From the NCBI RefSeq assembly GCF_964355755.1, contig NC_092674.1:2547001-2611000 (forward strand): a stretch of 64,000 bases of DNA. Reading direction: 5' to 3'. The position numbers and the translations under genes are program-made. The notes beneath the pieces are model-generated. The model made no database searches. It saw only the letters and a list, made by a program, of their open reading frames with translations, and had not been told where the DNA came from. The DNA comes from Antedon mediterranea. Its lineage: Eukaryota; Echinodermata; Crinoidea; Comatulida; Antedonidae. Below, piece by piece: positions 12,873 through 23,171 of this stretch (positions within the stretch are counted from its first letter, which is position 1; each line of letters begins with the position of its first letter).

Positions 12873-13578
12873 TAGGGCACTGAGAAGTGATGTTTATGTA
12901 CGCAACTGTTTTTGCATTGTGTCCGCCTATCTCAGAATTAAGCATAAGTAATTTTAATTCATTACTGTAAAAGCATGTGTACGTCATATTTTGGGAATAT
13001 AGGTTTTTAGATTTATTAAGGTGATGATTTATTGTAGCAAACGCCACCAGAAACACCCTGTAAACTATATAGATAACTCCATGCTTTTGAAATAGCTATA
13101 TTATAGCCAGACTAGCAAACTACAATACTGAGTTAATTTTTATAAATCTTTACTGTTTTAGTTTTAATCTCCTGACGTCATTTTGGCAATAATCATTTTT
13201 TATCTTGTTTTAATCATATAAAAATGTTAAAAATTTTAAACAACAGACTTTGTTTGGTAACATTTTGGATACATTAGGATAAATGTACAGAAAATGTGGT
13301 CACTTTAAACGGACATAAAAACATTAACAAATCAAAATTGATACCAAAAATATGGGGCTGCAAATTCATAATATCCCCAAAAAATACAGACAAGGTATTT
13401 AGTTTGCCACAATTTAAAAACAATACACAGTACACTAAAATGCATTAAAATTGGTCTTTGTATAGTATAAATATGAATTTACAGTACATCATTGAGTATT
13501 TATAGTTTAAAATCTACAGTAAATTATTGTAGTATTTTTTAATGAGGAAGGTTTGGTTTGTCTGTTTTAGCAGGTGTA

Positions 13579-13736
13579 AAGCTCTACCTACACTATCAAA
13601 CTAGTTTGACAAAACAAGTGTGATGTGCCCAAATATGGTAGTGGTACTGTATGACCAAATATGGTAATGATATGACATCGTGTCCATACATGGACATTTT
13701 TGTGTCACAATAAGTTGGATAGTGTAGACAGAGCTT
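13579..13736. mobile_element. MITE-A copy 6
   Basis: AAGCTCTACCTACACTATC at the left, GATAGTGTAGACAGAGCTT at the right, with the usual GTGATGTGCCCAAATATGG interior. Located just downstream of the stop of the PARG-like/AKAP gene. Confidence 0.9.
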
Positions 13737-13924
13737 AAGGGATAACAACCATGTTTACAAATGGTTGATTAAAAAGGAACTTAATTAGCCGCAGCTTAAA
13801 TACAGATTTTGTCAACTTTTTGTCTATACTAGCATGACCTAAATCAAAGCAAGGTATACTATTATAGCTAAGGAATTTTTATCTTGATGAAATGTTAAGT
13901 CTGCAAGTCTTCTTCTCTCCCCCA

Positions 13925-16900
13925 TCAAGGACTGTGGGGCGAACGGTCAGCTGAAAAAAAAAAAACAATGTTGAGTCATAGTTGTTTATTTACATGTGGC
14001 ACTTTAATAAGTAATTAAGATCTAACTAGGACTACTTTAATGAAGCTCTGTCTACTATTATATCAAACTACTGTTGTTTTACAAAAAAAATGTGATGTGC
14101 CCAAATATGGCAGTGATACTGTATGCATAAATATGGTAGTGATATGACATCATCATGTCCGTATATGGGCACATCACATTCTTTTGTCACATAAAGTTTG
14201 ATGGTGTAGACAGATGCTTAAATCACCTAGCAAAACACCTGCATTCTGTATGGTGAAATGGGTATAAACTATAGCGGAGAATCATATGGTTTGTTAAGAA
14301 AAACCTACCTGATGTTGAACGCCCAGAAGCTTGACTACGGAGTGCCTGTAACGCAGAGGCTACAATAGAATTTGCTAGGTTTGTTGCCATGGCAAGTAAA
14401 TTTCTCTCCTGTGCAGCTGTATCTAGGCTCACTGCTCCAGGCTGTTGTCTGTCCACAGTAGACTCTGAATCATTATTTTTTTCAATGTCTCCAAACTGCT
14501 GTCGAAAAGCACTTGCTAAAATGTTATTAGCCAGATCGTAAGCAAACTCTTGAATGTGATTTGGTATTTCCTCTTTAAATCTGGTACTTTCCAGTTCATC
14601 CGCAAAGTCTGACAACTGTGATCCTCTTCTTGCCAGCTCTCTCTCCTGCTCAATGGATGCACGCCGAAGCTCCTCTCTAAAAATTGCTATATTTTCCTCT
14701 GTACAACTTGGTCTTTTTCCAGTGATATCAATATTACCAATTTTGAGTAAATCTTCTGTAAAAGTGCTTGCTGAACTTGGTTTCTTTTCCCGCCGACATA
14801 CCTTATGGATGCCGTCACTAACCGCAGCTGAAGCTAATTTACTGGCTAGACTATCAATACTTGTTATCTTAGGCCCAGCTCCTTCTGTTTCTTTATAGAT
14901 GCCGTCACTAACCGCAGCTGAAGCTAATTTACTGGCTAGACTATCAATACTTGTTATTTTAGGCCCAGCTCCTTCCGTTTCTTTATGGATACCATCACTA
15001 ACCGCAGCTGAAGCTAATTTACTAGCTAGGCTATCAATACTTGTTATTTTAGGCTTTGTTTCTTCGTCCGTTTCTTCAATTGCAAAACGTTTCCTAAGTT
15101 CTTCTTCTAGGGCATGTTGGTTGTTTTCAAAATTATTTTTCGTCAGGTAATCCGGTGTCGGGGGTGGGGTACCAGGAGTCGGCCCGCTGTTTTCTCCGGA
15201 CAGGCGGTTCTCACTAGTGTCAGACATGAATGCTTGGGTGTTTCTATCAAACTTTGTCTTGATATATTTCACATTTCTACCTATAGTTTCCTGTGTACTT
15301 ATTAAATTTCCTTCACTGACTTTGTCATGCACAATATTTGTAGTTGGCTCAGGAAGTTCCAATTTGTGGTTTTGTCTAAATAATTCCAAACCATTGCCAA
15401 TAACCTTTGACTGATCACAACAGATGGTGGAACTTGTTGCTAGGCAACCTAAGTCTCCTAAGTTCCGTCTGCTACCATTTGAACTTTTCAACTCGTTTAA
15501 TTTCTGAAGAGCGGCCTCAATAACCATTTGGGAAAATGCATTTACGTCAAAATGACTATTATGAACATCGTTTTTGTCCCGTGTCCCGCATTTCATATTA
15601 CCTAATTCAACGAAACTGTCTGTTAATATTTTGTCAACACATTCTTCGGCTGAGAAACTCTTTTTGGTGACGATTACAGGGCTGCTACTTGCGTCGCTCA
15701 ATGAATCAATTTTAATAATTTCATAAGAATCACTTTCTTTCATTGAAGACATGGAAGAAATGATGCTATACTCTTCTTCATTTACTGACCCGAAGCTGTC
15801 TAAATCTAACCGGTCATTGATGATGTCCTGAGCATCTTGTAACGCCAATTCAACGACATGTCCTGCAAGGTCATCGACGGCTTCAACAAAGGACGCCCTC
15901 TCTTTTTCATTAAAAATTTGTTGTCTACAAGTTTCTTCTGTATTTATTTTGGATTTTTTCTTCAGCATGACTTCGTTAATAAGTTTTTCAACGAGATTGC
16001 TCGCTAGTTTCTCTATTTTTTTGTAACTGATTTTCTTTTTCACGCCACCACCACAGCACTGAAAACCATTTGCTGTTGCAGTCGTAACCCTTTCTGCAGA
16101 ATTCAATTTGCCATTGCTTGACGAGAATATCAAAGATATGCTTTGTTCTACTACATTGTCTGCCAACTGTTCAACAGAGTTGACTTGAGATGATGTGTCG
16201 TCCGAGCTGAGTTCAGGAGTAATACTTTCGGGGGTGGGGCGTAGAGCGATGGGCCTCATGGCTACGTTCACAGGTTGTTTGGCTTCAAATTGCTGTATTC
16301 CAGGAACTAACAGAGAAGCAGTGTTCAATCCATGTGATACAACGGAACACGCAAGAGTGGCAGCGAATTCTTCCACATGTTGTGAATCATCTTCATTGAT
16401 TGCCGAAATCTTCTTGCCGAAATATTCATCCATTTCAGATCCAAATTCCGACAGACTTGTACTGTGATGAGATGAGAGTTCGTTGGAGCTACGTCGACGC
16501 AGCAAGTTGACGTGTAAACGGTCCGTATCCTGCGAGTAATACTGCGCAAGATTGTGCGCTAATTGCCCCGCCTCTGTGAAGCCAGCTTGCTCCCGTGCAT
16601 TTGATTGGTTTGATGAGTTGCTGGAATTTTGAGATGAACGACTATCGTCAGAACTACGGCGCAGCTTATTGGTTCGTACAGCGTCGTATATTGCGCAATT
16701 TGTTATAGCTTTACTCAGTGAATTACTGTACCCCGACACAAGTTCATATGGTGACAGGAAATCTGCAAAAATTATTGAAAATTGGGTTGACTTTTAAAAT
16801 CTAAAAATCTTAAATTTAAAAGTATATTTATTATTAATTTTAACTCACTGTCATTTGTTTCTGGTGCAGTTTCATAATCACTCTCTACCGAAACATCTGA

Positions 16901-19900
16901 TTGGTCATTGGCATCATGATAATCACTATCCTGTTCTTCTTGTCCAATTGATGAAGGCTATAGAAAACAATATGTTTAGAACATGACCCATATCAATTAC
17001 TGTATATATTAGTTCTAACCTAACTACATATATTTTAGAATTCAAATGACATGTACATTTAACATTTTAATTAATAACAAGTTAGTATTATTATCATAAA
17101 ACATGTTTTCTAATGATTTTAATGTTTACATTACACTGATATTTATGATACTGTACATTTAAAATCATGAAGAAACAAACTTATATGGACTTTAAATCGG
17201 CCTACTTTAAACTTTAATAAACCTTACTTCAATCCACAAGAAAGAATTTTAGCACTATTAAAATTGAACCCACAAACTACAAGTACTTACTTGACCAATC
17301 TTCATTGCACACACTAATACTTACTAATATATTTTACTAAACCTCCAATAATGATGTAAGTCCATTAGAAGGAGCAATAAGCATTTTCCTAACTTTTTAA
17401 CCAAAACAATCAACTTAATACCAACCTACAGTATATAAATCAGTTTTAAAATGAGCAGTGGGCTGTACACACGACTGGTTTAACTACTGATTATTTTTGA
17501 TAGTCTAGTAGTCTTTATTGTAGTTTATTTTTAGCACATTGAAATAGGTTTATTTTATTATAGATGGGCTTGATATCCTTTCAACTCTCTTAATATCAAT
17601 TTACTATGTAAACTCACTGCAATATTGTGTTCTATTTATATGACTACTGTAAACAATATGTGGCCATGGCCTGATAGGTTGTAAAAGTTTATTGATGCAT
17701 GACTATTATTAGTTTGACAAGAACGAGAGCTATAAATAGAAACACTTGACAGATTTAGAGCAGGATGAAAAAAAATATTACAAATATTCCTACATTTATG
17801 TAGACAATAGACAGTATGTGTGCTGAACAGCCTGCTGATACAGCAGTGTATCACGACAAATTCTATGATACAGTGTACACGTGTATCACATGTGATGCCT
17901 TATTACACAAACAAGCTGATTCTTGGTACTGTATCTATAATTTGTCTTGTATCATGACAAATTCTATGATACAGCGTCACACATGTATCACATGTGATGC
18001 CTCATTAGCCTAAGCTAACCCTAACATAATACTGGACATACTATGCCATTAGTGGTAAATAATACAGTACAGTGAATCGGAACTGGATGATCATCTAAAG
18101 CTCTGTCTACACTATCAAACTGTGACATGCCCAAACATGGTACTGATATGACATCATCATGTCCATATATGGGCACATCACATTTTTTTGTCACATGAAG
18201 TTTGATAGTGTAGACAGAGCTTTAGTTTAGTAGTGCATAAGCATCAGCTGTCAAATGAGACGTTACGCTGTTGACCTCAAGAAAAAAATGCATAGACAAA
18301 ATTCATATGTTACCTTAATTGTTAATCAATCAATCAAATTGTGGTTGGCTATCTGCCACACCCTAAATAAATCCAATCCTCCAGAGTTAAATAGATATTT
18401 TTAATATTCATTTGCAATGCTGTGTACACACATAGCTGTCTCTCTCACACATAGCTGTCTCTTTTTGTCTCCTATCAGCTTTTTGTTGTTTCTTATCCTC
18501 ATTCTCCACTGACTCATTAATCAGTGGATATAATCAATATCTCTATAGCAACTTACTTTCAGACCTGCAATGTCTGATAGTAAAATATATTTTATGAATT
18601 GTAAAATATATTTTATGATAGAAAACGGCGTAAATAAATGTTTTACATCGATCTTTTAAATTATATTTTGAAATTCTAATTTAAAATGCATTATTTAGCT
18701 TATTTTATGTATTAATAAAAAAAATCCTGAAAACGGTACATAAATTAAATTTGATACACTATTCTAGATGAAGTTTCCCACTACTGTACTGTTACATGAC
18801 ATCATTAGATTTAAAAAAAAAATAAAACTGTATGCAATATACTACTTTAGAAAGCTGGGAAAATACTTTATGTTTTGAACTCTTTATATACCATTAGGGT
18901 ATGCCATGGAGGAAAATCTTGGGTATCCTTACTCCTAAAACGTGGTTCCCACTAACAACGCAAGGACATAACGCAACGCAAGTGAATTGACCAATCACAA
19001 GCGATGGCTTATTCGCTTGTGATTGCTAACTGTCTATAACTTCGCTTGTCATTAGTTAAAACGCTTGCGTTGCGTTTACGTCCTTGCGTTACGTTCTAGT
19101 GGGAACCACGCTTGAGGACGATCAAAGAATTTATTGATTGAAACATCGAGTAACGCAACAGTTCTTTCCAGATTTTTATATACGTGGTGTACCGCAAAAT
19201 AACCACAAGGGTTACTAATCAATATTGTAATAAGTAACACATTACATTTGTTGGTCTTGATGATTTGACAAAAAAAGTGTGAAAGTGCCCAAATATGGTA
19301 GTGATATACCCAAATATAGTAGTGATATGACATCATCATGTCCATATATGGGCACATCACATTTTTTTTTCAAATAAAGTTTGATAGTGTAGACAAAGCT
19401 TAAGGCGATGTATTGTTGCCATTATGAGATTGGATATTCATTTTACATTTGAGGAATTTCTCCTCTCTATGAATGAATTTTTTAAAAATTGACTGCATTC
19501 TTTATAACTTACTTCTTCAATAATGGTTAGATTCAATGCGTGACCTTTGACCACTACTCCGTCACGTATCCCAGAAATTTCAATGACGTCATTGGCTCCA
19601 ATTGGTGGCAACAGCAGAGACGCAGGTAGCAGGAGGGGGCATAAACACATGCCTTTGTTGGTGTGTTCTGTTGTTTTAAGCTTCAGAAAAGAAAATGAGA
19701 AACGTTACTTGGAGTATTGTTTGGTAAACTGACTTAATAATAATAATAGTTCACTCTTATATAGCACATATAAGCAAGCTCTCGATGCGCTGCACACTAT
19801 TACCCCGGTCATTTTTTTGATCAAACACGCATGGAAACCTACTCCCATAATAATGCAGCTAGTAATCAGCGCAAAGTTGTGTCTTGATCTGGTACCGGTA

Positions 19901-22900
19901 CCCATTTATACACCTGGGTGGAGAGAGGCAATGTAAGTAAAGTGTCTTGCCTAAGGATACAAGCAATGCAGCGAGAGTTAGATTCGAACAGCGATCTCAC
20001 GATCAGTAATCCAACGTCCAACACACTGCGCCACACACCCTCAAAACTTAAACAAGATCCCCTACTGGGACCAACATTTCATTCTCAATCTTTGTACCTT
20101 TAAAACATGCTGGTTAGGATCCTTGTCACGCTTCATTGCATCCACCTTTAGTTTGAAGACAACCTTTCCTAAACATGTTGAATGGCCTGTACCTATATCC
20201 TCAAAGAACTTAAAAACACAACGCAGTTTCTCGTACATAACATCTCTTGATCGTTCAAAGCTGAAAATGAGACATTTTGATGAATGATATGGTAATATGC
20301 TTATAATAAACATAAATTCATATTCATATACAAATTAAAACACTTGTACTTACACTTTTCATCAGTATCTTAAATGTATGATTCTATGTGAGCCTAATTT
20401 GTTTATATTTTATATTCAACATATTGTATAGGAATTATATTATATATATTGGTAGTGGTATGCCCAACTATGGTAGTGATATGACATCATCATCATCATG
20501 TCCATATATGAGTACATCACATTGTTTTGTCACATAAAGTTTGATAGTGTAGACCATGCTTTAGGAACCTTGTCAACATTATGCTTCTGCAGGTACTGCA
20601 GTAACTACAGATTTTGTGCATTACTGCATTTCCTTAAAGACCCCTTCCCTGCAATTTTGGACGTTTTTTGGAAAATAATACATATATATCACTTTAAAAA
20701 CATTAAACCATGACATTCCTTGTCTTAAATGTACGTTTTATGGTAAATTATGATAAAAAGTGAGAAACAATGCACTACCTAAGTAGCTCGCGGCGATCGA
20801 CCTCTCGTGGACGGTCTTAGGCCTAGCCTAGCTAGGCTTAGTTTTGTAGGCCTAGCTGGTAAACATCGATAATGTACGAACATCGTACGCTAGCTATATA
20901 CCTAGCCTGACGTTGTATAGTTGCTGCATTAATTGTCTTTCTATTTTTGCCAGACTCCGTTGATACAAATTGGGGAAAACCCGGTATTTTCGCTGAAAAG
21001 TTAGGAGTCTTCCATTTGTTTTGGCTTCACGATCGATCGAAAAGTGGGCGAATTACAGGTGAAAAACAAAAATATCAATCCGCACGCAATGCATTTTGGG
21101 ATTTATAGCGGGCCGCTATAATTATTAGAATCGATTTATTTTTCACATTTTTAACCGTTTAAAGACGAAAAAAAGTTATCGCAATAGGACCATATAGTAT
21201 TATTTTTACATTAAATATAGTTTGTGATCTTAAATTAGATCTAAAAAACGTAGGGAATGGGGCTTTAAAATGAATTTTAGTTTATTTTAAAGTAGAAATT
21301 TATGAGGCATTCACTGCAATAAACAATGTGTATGAATAATTGTACTCTTTGCTGCAGTAACTGCAGTAGAATAATTTTGATATCGCCACTTACCTTGAAA
21401 GAAACGAGACAAGTGGATGAACTGTTACTTGTTTTGGTAGTGGTATGGTACACAGAACACAATTGGCCATCAAGCTCACAAGGAACTCACTACTAACAGT
21501 ACTTGTAAGTGCTGAACTACCGGTTTCTAAATAAGTATAAAAAAATCGAAATATTAGGGGTTTTATCTTAAAGCTCTGACACTATCAAACTTTGTGACAA
21601 CAAAATGTGATGTGCCCAAATACGGTAGTGATATGACATCATCATGTCCATATATGGGCACATCACATTTTTTTTGTCACAAAGTTTGATAGTGTGGACA
21701 GAGCTTAAGAATGTACATAAGATACTTATATATATTTATAATATTATTAAGTATATCACTGTAAAAAAATTGGAAAAATTTGTGAGTGTACTGCTACTCA
21801 GATCACATGGATTTACCAAAGTATTATGTATGAATTCAGTCTAAATTAGGGGATGGGATTATACTTAAGCATGGGATTATACTTAATCATGGGATTATAC
21901 TTAAGCATGGGATTATACTTAAGCATGGGATTATACTTAAGCATGGGATTATACTTAAGCATGGGATTATACTTAAGCATGGGATTATACTTAATCATGG
22001 GATTATACTTAATCATGGGATTATACTTAAGCATGGGATTATACTTAAGCATGGGATTATACTTAATCATGGGATTATACTTAAGCATGGGATTATACTT
22101 AAGCATGGGATTATACTTAATCATGGGATTATACTTAAGCATGGGATTATACTTAAGCATGGGATTATACTTAAGCATGGGATTATACTTAATCATGGGA
22201 TTATATTCAGTCTTGCGCTGTATTATGGTTGTTTCATACGCACACTCCAAAATTTACGATACAATATTTAATAGCACTAGTATGTAATTGTTTATATAAC
22301 TTCTGGTTGAGAAGACTGTTAATTTAATTAAAGTTATAAATCAAATTTGTGTGAATGGTTCAACGGATAATTTACATAAACAAGCATAGATTGAGTTGTG
22401 TGGGATCATGCACTCTGGTTTTGTGAAAATTAGATATGTCGTACAATAAAGCCCTGAGAAATGAGATGATATGGTTCTTCTTGTCAAGACGTCCATGTGC
22501 AAAATTCGCCCCTGCATAAAAAAGTCTTCATCTTTTTTTAAAAAAAGTAAACCATTACTTATAGTGAAAAAATAGAAATATTGTTATTTTAGGCTCAACA
22601 GATACAGTACTGTAGGTCTAGGCCTACCTAGGCTGCCACGTACTCTTGACCCTGAGTACTGTGTGACATGTTTGTTGAGTATGTATCTTCCCTCAAAATA
22701 TTGTTCATGGACAAGAACCAAATACTGCATTTCCCATGGCCTAAATGTACAAGAGTAGGGTACTACCCAGCAGTTAATCTATTCTATTGAGCATGGGGAG
22801 ACAAAGTGAGGTACAATATCAAGATGAAGTAACTTTTGTTTACCATTTATTTCCCTGTATGTCTGCCAACTCTCCTTCAGTTTAAATTTGTTTACTGACT

Positions 22901-23159
22901 GCGCAGCTTTTGCTAATACTGGTAAAACTGTTTGTACTATTTTGCATTGTTCATCTTTTGATGCACCTTCAAACAAAAACTTCTCTATAAGATGATGAGG
23001 CGTGGATGCCGATTCCGCACCGTGAACCCGACGGGCAATTGCCAAGAGGGCATCTGAAGCTTCTTTGATGCTACGAACATCAAAAAGTTTGCCAATCAAC
23101 ATAGAAATCTTGTTCCAATCTGGTCGTTCACAGGGTAGACTAAAACAGTGTGATTCCAT
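13925..23159 (-). CDS. PARG-like N-terminal region fused to AKAP-like multi-helix scaffold
   Basis: Model (minus strand): complement(join(13925..13950, 14309..16762, 16849..16957, 19513..19680, 20098..20260, 21394..21511, 22844..23159)), 1117 aa, phases consistent. Residues 1-255 resemble the helical domain and start of the macrodomain of poly(ADP-ribose) glycohydrolase: DWNKISMLIGKLFDV, then TVLPVLAKAAQS, SLMANCVLCTIP (118-129, compare the PARG block around LANAFFCTFP), FERSRDVMYEKLRCVFKFF, and ANDVIEISGIRDG. The PARG catalytic GGG...QEE signature is not seen; the aligned place reads GMCLCPLLLP. Residues 300-1100 hold at least ten helices with the A-kinase anchoring pattern (FAATLACSVVSHGL, LADNVVEQSISLIF, LASNLVEKLINEVM, LAGHVVELAL, MVIEAALQKL, three IDSLASKLASAAVSDGI, FAYDLANNILASAF, LANSIVASALQAL) and RRSS, RRRSS, RRAS and RRGS sites. 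The AKAP part recalls AKAP11/SPHKAP. The last exon is short and least certain. A 5' non-coding exon is implied by the acceptor at 23172-23174. Confidence 0.75.
14043..14219. mobile_element. MITE-A copy 7
   Basis: Ends AAGCTCTGTCTACTATTATATC and GATGGTGTAGACAGATGCTTA. Sits in the last intron of the minus-strand PARG-like/AKAP gene. Confidence 0.88.
14795..15060 (-). repeat. 90-bp in-frame tandem triplication of an RII-type helix
   Basis: Within the large AKAP-like exon a 30-residue unit (KETEGAGP then KITSIDSLASKLASAAVSDG) is present three times with only a few substitutions. Each unit contains one LAxxLAxxAVxxGI amphipathic helix of the PKA-RII docking type. Near identity indicates recent duplication or gene conversion. 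Confidence 0.9.
17815..18005. repeat. Direct repeat of about 70 bp, two copies
   Basis: CACGACAAATTCTATGATAC and ACACGTGTATCACATGTGAT recur about 100 bp apart in an intron of the PARG-like/AKAP gene. Each copy also contains small GTGTATCAC / GTGATAC inverted motifs. Confidence 0.7.
18098..18222. mobile_element. MITE-A copy 8
   Basis: Well-preserved ends AAGCTCTGTCTACACTATC and GATAGTGTAGACAGAGCTT, flanked by TA on both sides (CTA...TAG), consistent with a TA target duplication. Confidence 0.93.
18938..19113. mobile_element. MITE-B, near full-length copy
   Basis: An imperfect 176-bp palindrome. CGTGGTTCCCACTAACAACG pairs with the right arm ACGTTCTAGTGGGAACCACG. The centre reads CACAAGCGATGGCTTATTCG then CGCTTGTGATTGC. 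Contains ACCAATCACAAGCG and CATTAGTT-type inner repeats. Confidence 0.9.
19262..19401. mobile_element. MITE-A copy 9 (left end lost)
   Basis: Right end GATAGTGTAGACAAAGCTTAAG is intact. The left end is degraded to GATTTGACAAAAAAAGTGTG. Confidence 0.85.
19735..20045 (-). mobile_element. tRNA-derived SINE
   Basis: Read on the minus strand, it starts with a tRNA-like head: GTGGCGCAGTGTGTTGG (A-box-like, near 20018-20034) and GTTCGAATC (B-box, 19981-19989). It is followed by a conserved SINE body (AGGCAAGACACTTTACTTAC, then CCACCCAGGTGTATAAATGG) and an AT-rich TAATAATAA tail near 19737. Same orientation as the host gene, in an intron of the PARG-like/AKAP gene. Confidence 0.75.
20451..20561. mobile_element. 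MITE-A copy 10 (left end lost)
   Basis: Interior and right end (CACATAAAGTTTGATAGTGT) present. Contains a CATCATCATCATCAT expansion of the usual CATCATCATG centre. Confidence 0.82.
21571..21706. mobile_element. MITE-A copy 11
   Basis: AAGCTCTGACACTATCAAAC at the left and GATAGTGTGGACAGAGCTTAA at the right. About 60 bp upstream (minus sense) of the second coding exon (21394-21511) of the PARG-like/AKAP gene. Confidence 0.9.
21853..22205. repeat. 18-bp satellite array, about 19-20 units
   Basis: Unit ATGGGATTATACTTAAGC, with a one-base-variant form ending AATC. Because 18 is a multiple of three and no unit contains a stop in several frames, long open frames appear on both strands. These are by-products, not genes. 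Lies in the first coding intron of the PARG-like/AKAP gene. Confidence 0.97.
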
Positions 23160-23171
23160 TCTAATACTTTT

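Larger units (their letters stand above)
10297..13924. other. Convergent intergenic region, 3' UTRs and MITEs
   Basis: This is the 3' side of ENOX (plus) and of the PARG-like/AKAP gene (minus). No coding exon was found on either strand; short open frames here show no family resemblance. It contains MITE-A copies at 11420, 11751 and 13579, MITE-B copies at 11391 and 12763, and a 47-bp repeat at 12425-12565. No unambiguous AATAAA is close to the ENOX stop. A poly-C run sits at 10879-10888. Confidence 0.6.

Noticed and set aside
19981-20040. Possible tRNA gene near a GTTCGAATC B-box
   Set aside because: It is the head of a longer SINE with a conserved body; cloverleaf pairing is poor.
21846-22287. 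Long open frames on both strands coding repeated MGLYLS and KYNPML units
   Set aside because: They are translations of an 18-bp satellite whose unit length is a multiple of three and lacks stops; no splice or family support.
22779-22843. Reading through the first exon of the PARG-like gene to a stop after PHFVSPCSIE
   Set aside because: A good donor at AATG|GTAAAC gives a phase-correct join to 21511 and continues the PARG-like alignment; the read-through adds nothing recognisable.
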